Assembly: GCA_003478935.1 (NCBI GenBank)
Contig: QUFP01000039.1
Span: forward strand, 1 to 38,955
Length of the DNA stretch: 38,955 nt
From: Firmicutes bacterium AF25-13AC
Lineage (GTDB): Bacteria; Bacillota; Clostridia; Lachnospirales; Lachnospiraceae
Direction: 5' to 3'
The notes below the pieces were generated by a model, which ran no database searches, was not told where the DNA came from, and saw only the letters and a list, made by a program, of their open reading frames with translations. Shown in pieces: positions 1 to 6,889 of this stretch (the first letter of the stretch is position 1; the number at the start of each line of letters is the position of its first letter). Position numbers and translations under genes: made by a program.

Positions 1-130
1 GGCAGGTTACCCACGCGTTACTCACCCGTCCGCCACTAAGTTCCTCCCGAAAGAAAAACTTCGTTCGACTTGCATGTGTTAAGCACGCCGCCAGCGTTTA
101 TCCTGAGCCAGGATCGAACTCTCATGTTCA
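1..130 (-). rRNA. rrs: 16S ribosomal RNA, 5' end only (runs off the window)
   Basis: Read on the minus strand, this contains the universal 16S 5' region: GAGAGTTCGATCCTGGCTCAG-like sequence, then the block ending in CATGCAAGTCGAACG, then GGCGGACGGGTGAGTAACGCG. Only about the first 130 nt of the gene are present; the rest lies to the left of the window. The helix around positions 40-85 (short TTTCGGGAGG-type variable region V1) fits Lachnospiraceae. The exact mature 5' end is estimated to within about 5 nt by comparison with the usual distance to the GAGTTTGATC motif. Two tRNA-Ser genes lie directly upstream in the same transcript. Confidence 0.96.
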
Positions 131-343
131 ATTCTCTGTCCAGTTCTGCGCTAACGCATTCCTGTCCGTTTGTGTGTCTTGCTTAAAAGACTTTACTGTT
201 TTTATAGGTTGTAGTTTATACTACGCTAAAAATTTCACTCGCCTGACCACTTTCGTGATCCGGCTTTTTAAGAAATCTTCAGGGTTGGTTATACTGTTCA
301 ATTATCAAGGTTCTTTGCATAGTCTCACTATCTTGGAGACCAA
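131..343 (-). other. rRNA leader/spacer between tRNA-Ser(GGA) and 16S
   Basis: About 210 nt without a coding signal. On the minus strand it holds a segment resembling clostridial rRNA leader or processing sequences (CTTGATAATTGAACAG around 285-305) and a short perfect inverted repeat GTAGT-TTAT-ACTAC at 211-224. I see no convincing extra promoter here. It is probably removed during 30S precursor processing. Confidence 0.5.
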
Positions 344-432
344 CGGAGAAGAAGGGATTTGAACCCTTGCGCCGCTACTAACGACCTACTCCCTTTCCAG
401 GGGAGCCCCTTCAACCTCTTGGGTACTTCTCC
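344..432 (-). tRNA. tRNA-Ser (anticodon GGA)
   Basis: The minus strand gives a class II tRNA: acceptor GGAGAAG pairing with CTTCTCC, anticodon stem CTCCC/GGGAG with loop CTGGAAA (anticodon GGA), a long variable arm, and a T arm containing GGTTCAAATCC. The extended variable arm is diagnostic for Ser/Leu/Tyr. The discriminator base is G. CCA is not encoded, since the next bases are TTG. It reads UCC/UCU codons and lies between tRNA-Ser(UGA) and the 16S gene, probably in one transcript with both. Confidence 0.95.
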
Positions 433-480
433 AAGCATAAGTTGATTCTCAAAAATCTGATATTTAATTGTAAATATCAA

Positions 481-566
481 CGGAGAAGGTGGGATTCGAA
501 CCCACGGTCCCTTTCGGAATCACCGGTTTTCAAGACCGGCTCCTTAAACCACTCGGACACCTCTCC
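481..566 (-). tRNA. tRNA-Ser (anticodon TGA)
   Basis: On the minus strand the acceptor stem is GGAGAGG/CCTTCTCC-like, the anticodon stem CCGGT/ACCGG encloses loop CTTGAAA (anticodon TGA), and there is a class II variable arm and a T arm GGGTTCGAATCCC. The discriminator is G and no CCA is encoded. It reads UCA and, by wobble, other UCN codons. It is the first RNA after promoter P2, whose -10 lies about 25 nt upstream. Confidence 0.95.
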
Positions 567-588
567 AAAGCAGTTAAGTGACTCGTTT

Positions 589-617
589 ATTATAACTCAT
601 CGTCTTGCTTTTGTCAA
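589..617 (-). promoter_or_regulatory. promoter P2 of the tRNA-Ser/rRNA operon
   Basis: The minus strand has a perfect -35 TTGACA (plus 612-617) and a perfect -10 TATAAT (plus 589-594) separated by exactly 17 bp. The predicted start lies just upstream of tRNA-Ser(UGA). This is a near-ideal sigma-A promoter, as expected for stable RNA genes. Confidence 0.88.
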
Positions 618-667
618 GCACTTTTTTAACTTTTTTCAGATCTTTTTTTGAAGATTTGAGGTTTGTT

Positions 668-728
668 AAAGCCGTGACTTGGAAGTTTTTTGTCGTTTCA
701 AGCGACTTCTATATACTATCACGGCTTT
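668..728. repeat. inverted repeat overlapping rrn promoter P1
   Basis: AAAGCCGTGA (668-677) and TCACGGCTTT (719-728) are perfect 10-bp inverted arms. A second small hairpin, GTCG...CGAC, lies between them. On the minus strand one arm occupies the P1 spacer and the other the early transcribed leader. It could be an early-transcript hairpin or a regulatory DNA element. Confidence 0.6.
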
Positions 729-741
729 TCCAAAATGTCAA
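713..741 (-). promoter_or_regulatory. promoter P1 of the tRNA-Ser/rRNA operon
   Basis: The minus strand has -35 TTGACA (736-741) and -10 TAGTAT (713-718) with a 17-bp spacer, about 100 bp upstream of P2. Tandem promoters are common for rRNA operons. Its spacer contains one arm of a 10-bp inverted repeat whose other arm lies at 668-677. Confidence 0.78.
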
Positions 742-803
742 CACCTTTTTTCGATTTTTTTCAAGTTTTTTTATTGTTGCTTTATTTCCATCTTTTGATA
801 CTA

Positions 804-1547
804 TTACAGTTCACGCGTCCTAGCAGATAAAATTCCATGCGCCGCTGTCATATCCTCTGGCGTAGTCAGCTTGATATTCTCATAGCTGCCCTCTGACAGA
901 TAGACCTTCTGATTAGTAAATGTTTCCACTACCATGGCATCATCTGTAATGGAGCCAGCTGCTTTTATGCCTTTTGTTTCTATTATATGGTTAAGATGAT
1001 CATAGGCCGCACAGATAATATCATGCTTAAATGTCTGTGGTGTCTGAATAATGCGAAGTGTACTTCTGTCAGGTGTTGACAATACCATTCCATTTTGATC
1101 TGCCACCTTCACCGTATCTTTTAACGGCACTGCTGCAACACCGCTTCCATGTATTCTTGCTGAAGCAATTGATCTTTCAATAACTTCCATATCAACACAT
1201 GCACGTGCTGCATCATGTATCATAATTAAATCGCAGTCTGAGGCTGCCCTTACTCCTTCCATAGATGAAAGGAAACGTTCGCTTTTTCCCGCGATCACAA
1301 TAACCTCTGCGCAAAGTTCTTCCTTTTCCAGAAGATTCTGGCAATACTCGACTGCATCTGGTGAAGTCACAAGTACAATTTTATCAGCTATCTTGTCAAA
1401 CAGACGCACACTATGCAAAAATACCGGAATGCCCATTAAATCAAGAAACTGCTTGGCAACTGGCGTATTCATGCGTCTTCCGCTTCCTGCTGCCAGAATT
1501 ACAGCAGCTTTTTTCTCCTTATGCTCCTGTTTTCCCACATCATTCAT
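804..1547 (-). CDS. ispD: 2-C-methyl-D-erythritol 4-phosphate cytidylyltransferase
   Basis: IspD transfers CMP from CTP to methylerythritol phosphate in the cytoplasmic MEP pathway to isoprenoid precursors. The 247-residue product carries the nucleotide-binding N-terminus AAVILAAGSGRRM, the following VAKQFLDLMG stretch, the central HDAAR motif and a C-terminal SITDDAMVVE region, all typical of the family. It is slightly longer than the usual ~230 residues because of a short charged N-terminal extension. The ATG is one base after the tsaD stop, with a GGGAG-like ribosome site inside tsaD, so the two genes are translated from one mRNA. I see no terminator between ispD and the downstream rRNA promoter P1, so transcription may run on into the co-directional rRNA region. 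Confidence 0.95.
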   Translation of the reverse strand: MNDVGKQEHKEKKAAVILAAGSGRRMNTPVAKQFLDLMGIPVFLHSVRLFDKIADKIVLVTSPDAVEYCQNLLEKEELCAEVIVIAGKSERFLSSMEGVRAASDCDLIMIHDAARACVDMEVIERSIASARIHGSGVAAVPLKDTVKVADQNGMVLSTPDRSTLRIIQTPQTFKHDIICAAYDHLNHIIETKGIKAAGSITDDAMVVETFTNQKVYLSEGSYENIKLTTPEDMTAAHGILSARTREL

Positions 1548-1548
1548 T

Positions 1549-2574
1549 TTATCGTTCTCCCAGCTTTAAGGACGCTGCTGCATTTAAATCCCAGCCGCTT
1601 CTTCTTCCTTTTTTATATTCGTAGTAGCCTGCTGCACCAATCATTGCTGCATTATCTGTGCAAAAAATAGGGGACGGATAATACAGAGTAATTCCATTCT
1701 TTTCGCATGCCTCCTTTAAGCCTGCTCGAAGTGCAGAGTTTGATGCAACACCTCCTGCAAGAGCTAACTTACGAAAACCATGTTCCTTAGTTCCTCGAAT
1801 AGCATGCTCTACTAATACCTGCACAACTGCCTTTTGAAAGGATGCTGCCAGATCATTTGGATTAACCTCTTCGCCTGTCATCTTCGCATGATTTAAATAA
1901 TTAAGCACAGCTGATTTTAAACCACTGAAGCTAAAGTCATACGGATTATCAGACATCTTCGCCTTTGGAAATGTAATGGCATCCGGATTTCCAAGCTTTG
2001 CTGCCTTGTCGATCTTTGGACCTCCCGGATAGCCAAGACCGATGCTTCTGGCCACCTTATCGAAAGCCTCACCTGCTGCATCATCTCTTGTGCGTCCAAT
2101 GATATTAAATTTATCATAATCTTCAACTACAACAAGATGTGTATGACCACCTGAAACGATCAGACACATAAATGGCGGCTCTAAATCCTGGTTTTCAATG
2201 TAATTGGCTGCAATATGACCCTCAATATGATGAACACCAACAAGCGGCTTTCCTGCTGCATATGCAATCGCCTTTGCCTCTGCCGTTCCAACAAGAAGTG
2301 CTCCAACAAGACCTGGTCCATAGGTAACAGCAACTGCGTCGATGTCCTCTAATGTCACAGATGCCTGTTTCAATGCTTCCTTTACCACCTGATTAATACG
2401 CTCGAGATGCTTTCTTGAGGCAATTTCTGGAACAACACCGCCATAAAGAGTATGGATATCAATCTGTGTAGAGATTACATTTGACAATACCTTACGTCCA
2501 TTTTCTACTACTGCAGCAGCCGTCTCGTCACAGCTGCTCTCAATTGCAAGTATTTTTATATTCTTTTCTTCCAT
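1549..2574 (-). CDS. tsaD: tRNA N6-adenosine threonylcarbamoyltransferase
   Basis: TsaD (Gcp/YgjD) transfers the threonylcarbamoyl group to A37 of ANN-decoding tRNAs, forming t6A in the TsaBDE complex. The N-terminus [19 protein letters not shown] and the metal-binding HHIEGH motif are visible, as are the GGHTHLV and [13 protein letters not shown]-ATPase segments and a C-terminal ALAGGVASN. The chosen ATG at 2574 gives 341 residues, the usual size. The frame stays open further upstream, but that part lies inside rnz and lacks family similarity. The start follows the rnz stop by one base, with GAAGAAGG as ribosome site. tsaB and tsaE are in the same operon. Confidence 0.97.
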   Translation of the reverse strand: MEEKNIKILAIESSCDETAAAVVENGRKVLSNVISTQIDIHTLYGGVVPEIASRKHLERINQVVKEALKQASVTLEDIDAVAVTYGPGLVGALLVGTAEAKAIAYAAGKPLVGVHHIEGHIAANYIENQDLEPPFMCLIVSGGHTHLVVVEDYDKFNIIGRTRDDAAGEAFDKVARSIGLGYPGGPKIDKAAKLGNPDAITFPKAKMSDNPYDFSFSGLKSAVLNYLNHAKMTGEEVNPNDLAASFQKAVVQVLVEHAIRGTKEHGFRKLALAGGVASNSALRAGLKEACEKNGITLYYPSPIFCTDNAAMIGAAGYYEYKKGRRSGWDLNAAASLKLGER

Positions 2575-2575
2575 C

Positions 2576-3499
2576 TTACTTCGTACCTTCTTCCTGCTCA
2601 AAATCCAGTGAAATACTTCTTCCGTCCTTTGCTGCAATTGTTCTTGAAAAGATCTTTCTCGTCTCCTCAATGTACTCCTCCGGATGTGCAAGCGACGGAC
2701 TATAATGAGTCAGCCACATTTCCTTAGGCTGTGCCTCTTTTGCAAGTGACGCCGCCTCACTAAATGTCATATGCTTGTATTCCTTTGCCTTGGCAAGCTT
2801 ATCTGGCTCTCCATACATGCCCTCACATATAAAAAGATCAGCATCCTTTGCCTGCTCAGCAATAATTGGAAGCGGTCTTGTATCTGTGACATACGTAACT
2901 TTGATTCCTTTTCTTTTTTCGCCCATAACCATATCAGGCGTATAAACCTTATCGCCATCTGTCATTGTCTCTCCCTTTTGCAAATGACTCCAGAAGGTAA
3001 GCGGAATGCCAAGCTCTTTTGCCTTTTCAGCATGAAAACGGCCTGCACGCGGAATCTGAATCGTGTAACCGTAGCAGGTTACATTGTGCTGAACGCGAAA
3101 GGCATGAATATGATAGCCCTTCACCTCGAAATCCTGCTCGTTTTGCGTAATCTCTTTAAATATAATAGGAAATGGCAGCTCTGGCGCAATAACGCGAAGC
3201 GCATTCACCACGCGCTCAAGGCCTTTTGGTCCAATAAGTGTAAGCGGCTCTGTACGGTCCGCATTTCCCATTGTCAAAAGGAGCCCCGGGAGGCCGCTTA
3301 TATGATCTCCATGGTAATGTGTAAAACAGATCACATCGATTGGATTACAGCTCCAGCCTTTTTCTCTCACTGCGATCTGTGTTCCCTCTCCACAGTCAAT
3401 CATTAATGTGCTTCCGTTAAATCTTGTCATTAACGACGTCAGCCAACGATAAGGAAGGGGCATCATACCGCCTGTTCCCAATAAACATAAATCTAACAT
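2576..3499 (-). CDS. rnz: ribonuclease Z (tRNA 3' endonuclease)
   Basis: RNase Z is a metallo-beta-lactamase-fold enzyme that cuts the 3' trailer from tRNA precursors. This is important here because at least the tRNAs in this window lack an encoded CCA. The zinc motif [15 protein letters not shown] (HxHxDH) and the N-terminal [14 protein letters not shown] are diagnostic. Further ligands appear near YVTDTRP and, toward the C-terminus, in WLTHYSP. The ATG at 3499 is preceded by AGAGG at ideal spacing; the upstream in-frame extension of 11 residues is not needed. It sits between the 83-aa protein gene and tsaD. Confidence 0.96.
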   Translation of the reverse strand: MLDLCLLGTGGMMPLPYRWLTSLMTRFNGSTLMIDCGEGTQIAVREKGWSCNPIDVICFTHYHGDHISGLPGLLLTMGNADRTEPLTLIGPKGLERVVNALRVIAPELPFPIIFKEITQNEQDFEVKGYHIHAFRVQHNVTCYGYTIQIPRAGRFHAEKAKELGIPLTFWSHLQKGETMTDGDKVYTPDMVMGEKRKGIKVTYVTDTRPLPIIAEQAKDADLFICEGMYGEPDKLAKAKEYKHMTFSEAASLAKEAQPKEMWLTHYSPSLAHPEEYIEETRKIFSRTIAAKDGRSISLDFEQEEGTK

Positions 3500-3549
3500 C
3501 TGTCCTCTCATTCCAAATGAACGCCCGCCCAAAGCGCACTTTTATAAGG

Positions 3550-3801
3550 TTATAAATATTCCCGTGTTTTTTTCTGATACACAGGCAGGCGAAACCTTTT
3601 TGTAAGCTCATGGGTACAGTTCTCACACAAGTCGAATGCAATTTCCTCGCCATCGCGCTCTGAAAAATAGCCCCATGCTTTATCCACATGAATATAATCC
3701 TCTAGCACAATGCCATTTTCAACTGGAAGCGGCCGTCTGCAGCAATTGCACACGACCTGAAGAATTCTGTCCCTATTATTTTCTTTTACTGTTATTCTCA
3801 T
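3550..3801 (-). CDS. conserved small cysteine-rich (zinc-ribbon-like) protein of unknown function
   Basis: An 83-residue protein with two CxxC pairs: C18/C21 (within CNCC) and C59/C62 (within LCENC). These could form a small treble-clef or rubredoxin-like metal knuckle. The middle contains an aromatic stretch HVDKAWGYFSERDG. No signal peptide or membrane segment is visible. It is preceded by a GGAGG-type ribosome site and lies in the operon between rimI and rnz with short gaps. I do not recognise a characterised family. The setting among tRNA-modification and processing genes suggests an RNA- or translation-linked role, but that is inference only. Confidence 0.8.
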   Translation of the reverse strand: MRITVKENNRDRILQVVCNCCRRPLPVENGIVLEDYIHVDKAWGYFSERDGEEIAFDLCENCTHELTKRFRLPVYQKKTREYL

Positions 3802-3881
3802 TGCTTTCCTCCCTGATTCATTGATTCATTTTGCATGTATATTTTAATAAATTTCGGGAAGAATAACAATGGAAATGCCTG

Positions 3882-4388
3882 TCACTGCTGGAAGTATTTC
3901 CACATAATTAAGGCATCTTCCTTTGGTTTGCTGTAAAATCCTTTGCGAATACCAGATTTTTCATAACCATTTTTTTCATATAATGCAATTGCTGCATTAT
4001 TTGACACACGCACCTCGAGCGTAATTCCATATAAATTCTTTTCCTGTGCAAATGCATCAAGCGCTTTCATCAGCTGATTGGCTGCGCCGCACCGTCTGTA
4101 TGATGAAAATACAGCGACATTTGTGATAGAAAGCTCATCTGCTGCCAGATATGCACCGACGTATCCTGCAATTTCTTCTGTATCTTTTTCATCTGCCATG
4201 CAAGACGGCTTCGATACCACTGCGACAAAAAATACATAATTTGCTTCTGCAAGACTTTCTGCCAACGCATTTTCTGACCAGGCCTCAGCAAAACATTCTT
4301 TCTCAAGCTGTGCTACAGCCAGAAGATCTGCTTTGCACATACGGCGCACTGACAATTTTACGGCATCACTGCCGTTTTTCGTCAGCAA
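3882..4388 (-). CDS. rimI: ribosomal protein S18-alanine N-acetyltransferase (RimI-type GNAT)
   Basis: A 168-residue GNAT acetyltransferase. The acetyl-CoA-binding stretch is SSYRRCGAANQLMKAL, followed by the family hallmarks LEVRVSNNAAIALYEKNGYEKSG and a C-terminal YSKPKEDALIMWK. RimI acetylates the N-terminal alanine of S18 in enteric bacteria; in Firmicutes the gene very commonly sits beside tsaB and tsaD, as here. The start overlaps the tsaB end by 7 bases, implying translational coupling. Confidence 0.9.
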   Translation of the reverse strand: MLTKNGSDAVKLSVRRMCKADLLAVAQLEKECFAEAWSENALAESLAEANYVFFVAVVSKPSCMADEKDTEEIAGYVGAYLAADELSITNVAVFSSYRRCGAANQLMKALDAFAQEKNLYGITLEVRVSNNAAIALYEKNGYEKSGIRKGFYSKPKEDALIMWKYFQQ

Positions 4389-5143
4389 ATCTTTGCCTGC
4401 GTTCCGCTCTCTCCCGGACGCAGAGAACCTTTTGTGTAAATGCCAGCCTCTCGTTCCTGCTCTGCCTGTGATTTTTTAAGGTAGATCGGACGGTGATCAT
4501 CTGCATTGATTGCCTTTCCTTCACGCCATTTCTTAGCGCCAAGCTCTGCTACTGCTGCTGCGCGCGGCGTGCTGCAGACTGCTGGTGCCATTTTACTTTT
4601 TGATACATTTTCCTTTAACCATGCACCATGCACATGCATGCCGTCTCCTGTAAATAACACATTCTCATCGTCTGACTTTAATTCTTTTAAGTTCTGTGCA
4701 AGCTCTTCTACTAATAAAAGCTTTGGTTCCATCACGCATACCATATTCAATTCTTCATCAAAACGATACAGCGCTGTGTACACCTGTCTTCGTCTCGCAT
4801 CGATCATCGGGCAGATCAGACCATTATATGGGCCGCATCCAAACGCCATAGCTTCAAGCGTAGACACCTCAACAAGCGGCTTATCGAGCGCCAGACATAA
4901 TCCCTTCGCTGTTGCACTGCCGATTCTAAGTCCTGTAAATGAACCAGGACCTGCTGAAATTGCTATTGCATCAAGCTCCTTTAAATTGGTTTCTGTCATC
5001 TTTACAACCTCATCGATCATAGGAAGCAATGTCTGCGAGTGTGTCTTTTTAAATGAAACTGAATACTCTGCCAGCACAACATCATCCTTTATAATTGCTG
5101 CACCTGCTGTCAAAGATGAGCTTTCTATTGCTAATATCTGCAT
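4382..5143 (-). CDS. tsaB: tRNA threonylcarbamoyladenosine biosynthesis protein TsaB
   Basis: TsaB is the ASKHA-fold partner of TsaD in t6A synthesis. The 253-residue product starts MQILAIESSSLTAGAA and has the conserved SAGPGSFTGLRIG segment near residues 62-75. Next is the ALDKPLVEVSTLEAMA region and MIDARRRQVYTALY near the middle. The C-terminal part is more variable, as is usual. It overlaps rimI at its 3' end and begins 24 nt after tsaE. Confidence 0.96.
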   Translation of the reverse strand: MQILAIESSSLTAGAAIIKDDVVLAEYSVSFKKTHSQTLLPMIDEVVKMTETNLKELDAIAISAGPGSFTGLRIGSATAKGLCLALDKPLVEVSTLEAMAFGCGPYNGLICPMIDARRRQVYTALYRFDEELNMVCVMEPKLLLVEELAQNLKELKSDDENVLFTGDGMHVHGAWLKENVSKSKMAPAVCSTPRAAAVAELGAKKWREGKAINADDHRPIYLKKSQAEQEREAGIYTKGSLRPGESGTQAKIC

Positions 5144-5167
5144 ACTGTTACCTTATTGCCTTTCTTT

Positions 5168-5608
5168 TCACTTACCGCGCACTGTTATTTTTCGATAATC
5201 GAATCCCTTGTCCAGATCTTTCTCAATCGTGATCCACACAGCTTCTGGCGGAATAATCTCTTCTACAAGTGATGCCCACTCAACAAGGCACACACCCTGT
5301 CCATAAAAATATTCCTCGTAGCCAATTTCTTCCATCTCTTCCGGCTCTTCGATTCGATATACATCAAAATGATACAATGGCAGACGTCCTTCTTCATATT
5401 CACATACGATTGTAAAAGTTGGACTGTTTACTGCCTCTTTTATGCCAAGACCTGCGGCAAAGCCCTGGGAAAAAACAGTTTTTCCTGTTCCTAAATCACC
5501 GTCAAGACAATAAATGTCACCGGCTTTTGCCTCTTTTGCAAGGCGCATTCCCACCTCAAAGGTTTCCTCTGCACCATTTGTCTCATAAATTTTTTCTGGT
5601 ATTGCCAT
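5168..5608 (-). CDS. tsaE: tRNA threonylcarbamoyladenosine biosynthesis ATPase TsaE
   Basis: TsaE is the P-loop ATPase that resets the TsaBD complex. Walker A GDLGTGKT and the following SPTFTIVCEYE and YHFDVYRI motifs are clear, as is LVEWASLVEE toward the C-terminus. The start at 5608 is preceded by GGAGG five bases away and gives 146 residues, the family size. An upstream in-frame ATG at 5632 lacks a good ribosome site. First gene of the operon tsaE-tsaB-rimI-83aa-rnz-tsaD-ispD. Confidence 0.95.
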   Translation of the reverse strand: MAIPEKIYETNGAEETFEVGMRLAKEAKAGDIYCLDGDLGTGKTVFSQGFAAGLGIKEAVNSPTFTIVCEYEEGRLPLYHFDVYRIEEPEEMEEIGYEEYFYGQGVCLVEWASLVEEIIPPEAVWITIEKDLDKGFDYRKITVRGK

Positions 5609-5660
5609 TGATTCCTCCAAATATTGTTTCATTTTTATCAGAGCAAAATGTCGTAGAATA

Positions 5661-5694
5661 AAAACAAATATCCGCAGCCTTGCGACTGCGGATA
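5661..5694 (-). terminator. intrinsic terminator downstream of ribU
   Basis: On the minus strand a perfect 9-bp stem TATCCGCAG/CTGCGGATA with an 8-nt loop is followed by TTTGTTTTTATT. It separates ribU from the tsaE operon. Confidence 0.88.
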
Positions 5695-5736
5695 CACACA
5701 AACTGCAATTTACACTTACTGCAAACACAGCTTATT

Positions 5737-5771
5737 TTGTGCATCGTATTGATTTTACAACGAATGCACAA
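5737..5771. repeat. inverted repeat in the ribU 3' region
   Basis: TTGTGCATCGT (5737-5747) pairs with ACGAATGCACAA (5760-5771) with one bulged base. It lies between the ribU stop and its terminator and is probably a 3'-UTR hairpin. The rest of 5609-5788 shows nothing else besides the terminator. Confidence 0.5.
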
Positions 5772-5788
5772 GAAAAACAACTCTATTT

Positions 5789-6508
5789 TTATACCTGATG
5801 CAGAATACGGCTGATTGGCTTGTAGATCAGCATAACGATAACTGATACCAGTGCACCCTTTAACAGATTTAATGGTGCTACACATAAGGCAACAAATGTC
5901 AAAATGTTAAACTCTTCAAAACCAGAAAAGATTGCATGACCCATCTCTAAAATGCTTTCAAGCGGCATTCCGTACAGCTTGGAGAATGCCGGAAGCAGAT
6001 AAAATGCGTTGAATAAGCTTCCAAAAATTGCAATAATGATTGTTCCTGCTACACAGCCTATTATCGCTGTTTTCTTTGTCTTGTGCTTGAAATAAAGGAT
6101 TGCTGCCGGAATAATGAAGCTGCAGCCAATCACAAAGTTTGCATAATCGCCGACAAATGCTGTTGTTGTACCTCTAAAAAGCACCTTTAATACGTTTTTA
6201 AGCAGCTCTGATGCTACACCTGCCACCGGTCCCATTGCAAAGGAGCAGATTAAAACTGGTACCTCTGAAAAATCAAGCTTGTAGAATGGCGGTGCAAATG
6301 GTACTGGAAAATCAAAGATCTGCAGAATAAATGCAAGCGCTGACATCATACCTATAGTGACAATTTTTTTCGTGCGCATTTGCTGCGATGAAGTCACGCC
6401 TGCCCACATTTCTCCAAGCTTTGCCACTGCAAAAAGAACTGCTGCCGTGATCGCAATGACGACAATAAAGCCGACATTTTCAGTTACTGTCTTCCATAAG
6501 TTTTCCAT
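5789..6508 (-). CDS. ribU: riboflavin ECF transporter S component (RibU)
   Basis: RibU is the membrane substrate-binding unit that imports riboflavin with the shared ECF energy module, whose genes are not in this window. The 239-residue protein has about six hydrophobic segments. The RibU-like PFAPPFYKLDFSEVPVLI motif and the GPVAGVASELLKNVLKVLF and GDYANFVIG stretches are visible. It is longer than the usual ~200 residues because of an extra N-terminal membrane segment (about residues 9-28). The start at 6508 follows AGAGGAAAG. The FMN riboswitch and terminator directly upstream support the riboflavin assignment. Confidence 0.95.
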   Translation of the reverse strand: MENLWKTVTENVGFIVVIAITAAVLFAVAKLGEMWAGVTSSQQMRTKKIVTIGMMSALAFILQIFDFPVPFAPPFYKLDFSEVPVLICSFAMGPVAGVASELLKNVLKVLFRGTTTAFVGDYANFVIGCSFIIPAAILYFKHKTKKTAIIGCVAGTIIIAIFGSLFNAFYLLPAFSKLYGMPLESILEMGHAIFSGFEEFNILTFVALCVAPLNLLKGALVSVIVMLIYKPISRILHQV

Positions 6509-6607
6509 TTCTCTTTCCTCTTTTCTGCGCATTTATGCGCGTAATATTGAAAATTGAAAGTGGACGTCTTTGATTAAATTGTGAAATAAGAATCTGGTGC
6601 ACCATTT

Positions 6608-6643
6608 TAAAAAAAGCCCCCTGAATCGACAGGGGGCCTATAA
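6608..6643 (-). terminator. riboswitch-controlled intrinsic terminator upstream of ribU
   Basis: The minus-strand stem GGCCCCCTGTCGATTCAGGGGGC is followed by seven T residues. It lies between the FMN aptamer and ribU, as expected for FMN-induced transcription termination. Confidence 0.92.
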
Positions 6644-6656
6644 AACGATACACTCT

Positions 6657-6836
6657 TTCTTTTCCCATCCAGACTTTGGACACAGCTTTTGCTAATAATG
6701 CTGCATCACTTTACTGTTGGTTTCGGAGTTGTGAAGAATTGTTCATCACTATCTTTGCACTCACCGAATCAGCCGCAAAAATGCGGGTCGCGGACTTTAC
6801 CGCCAGTGGGGATTTACACCCCGCCCCAAAGAATAT
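6657..6836 (-). promoter_or_regulatory. FMN riboswitch (RFN element)
   Basis: On the minus strand the order of hallmarks is complete: a GGGGCGGGGTG-like 5' block, AATCCCCACTGGCGGTAAAG, TCCGCGACCCGC, GATTCGGTG, and finally AGTCTGGATGGGAAAAG. The arm around 6690-6755 is longer than average but foldable. With FMN bound it should promote the downstream terminator and switch off ribU when riboflavin is plentiful. Confidence 0.96.
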
Positions 6837-6853
6837 TCCATTTTCCGACAGAT

Positions 6854-6882
6854 ATTTTAGCACAGCAGAGTGATAATTGCAA
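6854..6882 (-). promoter_or_regulatory. ribU promoter
   Basis: The minus strand has -35 TTGCAA (6877-6882) and -10 TAAAAT (6854-6859) with a 17-bp spacer, about 15 nt upstream of the FMN aptamer. Confidence 0.75.
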
Positions 6883-6889
6883 GCATTTT

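Noticed and set aside
808..828. The ispD 3' end resembles the left edge of element A (AGTTCACG-GTCC-AGAT, 17 of 21 bases).
   Set aside because: The bases encode the normal ispD C-terminus, and a 17/21 match is expected by chance when many segments are compared over a window of this size.
2771..3406. A 211-codon plus-strand open frame inside rnz.
   Set aside because: It is the antisense shadow of the clearly conserved rnz gene and has no recognisable protein features or ribosome site.
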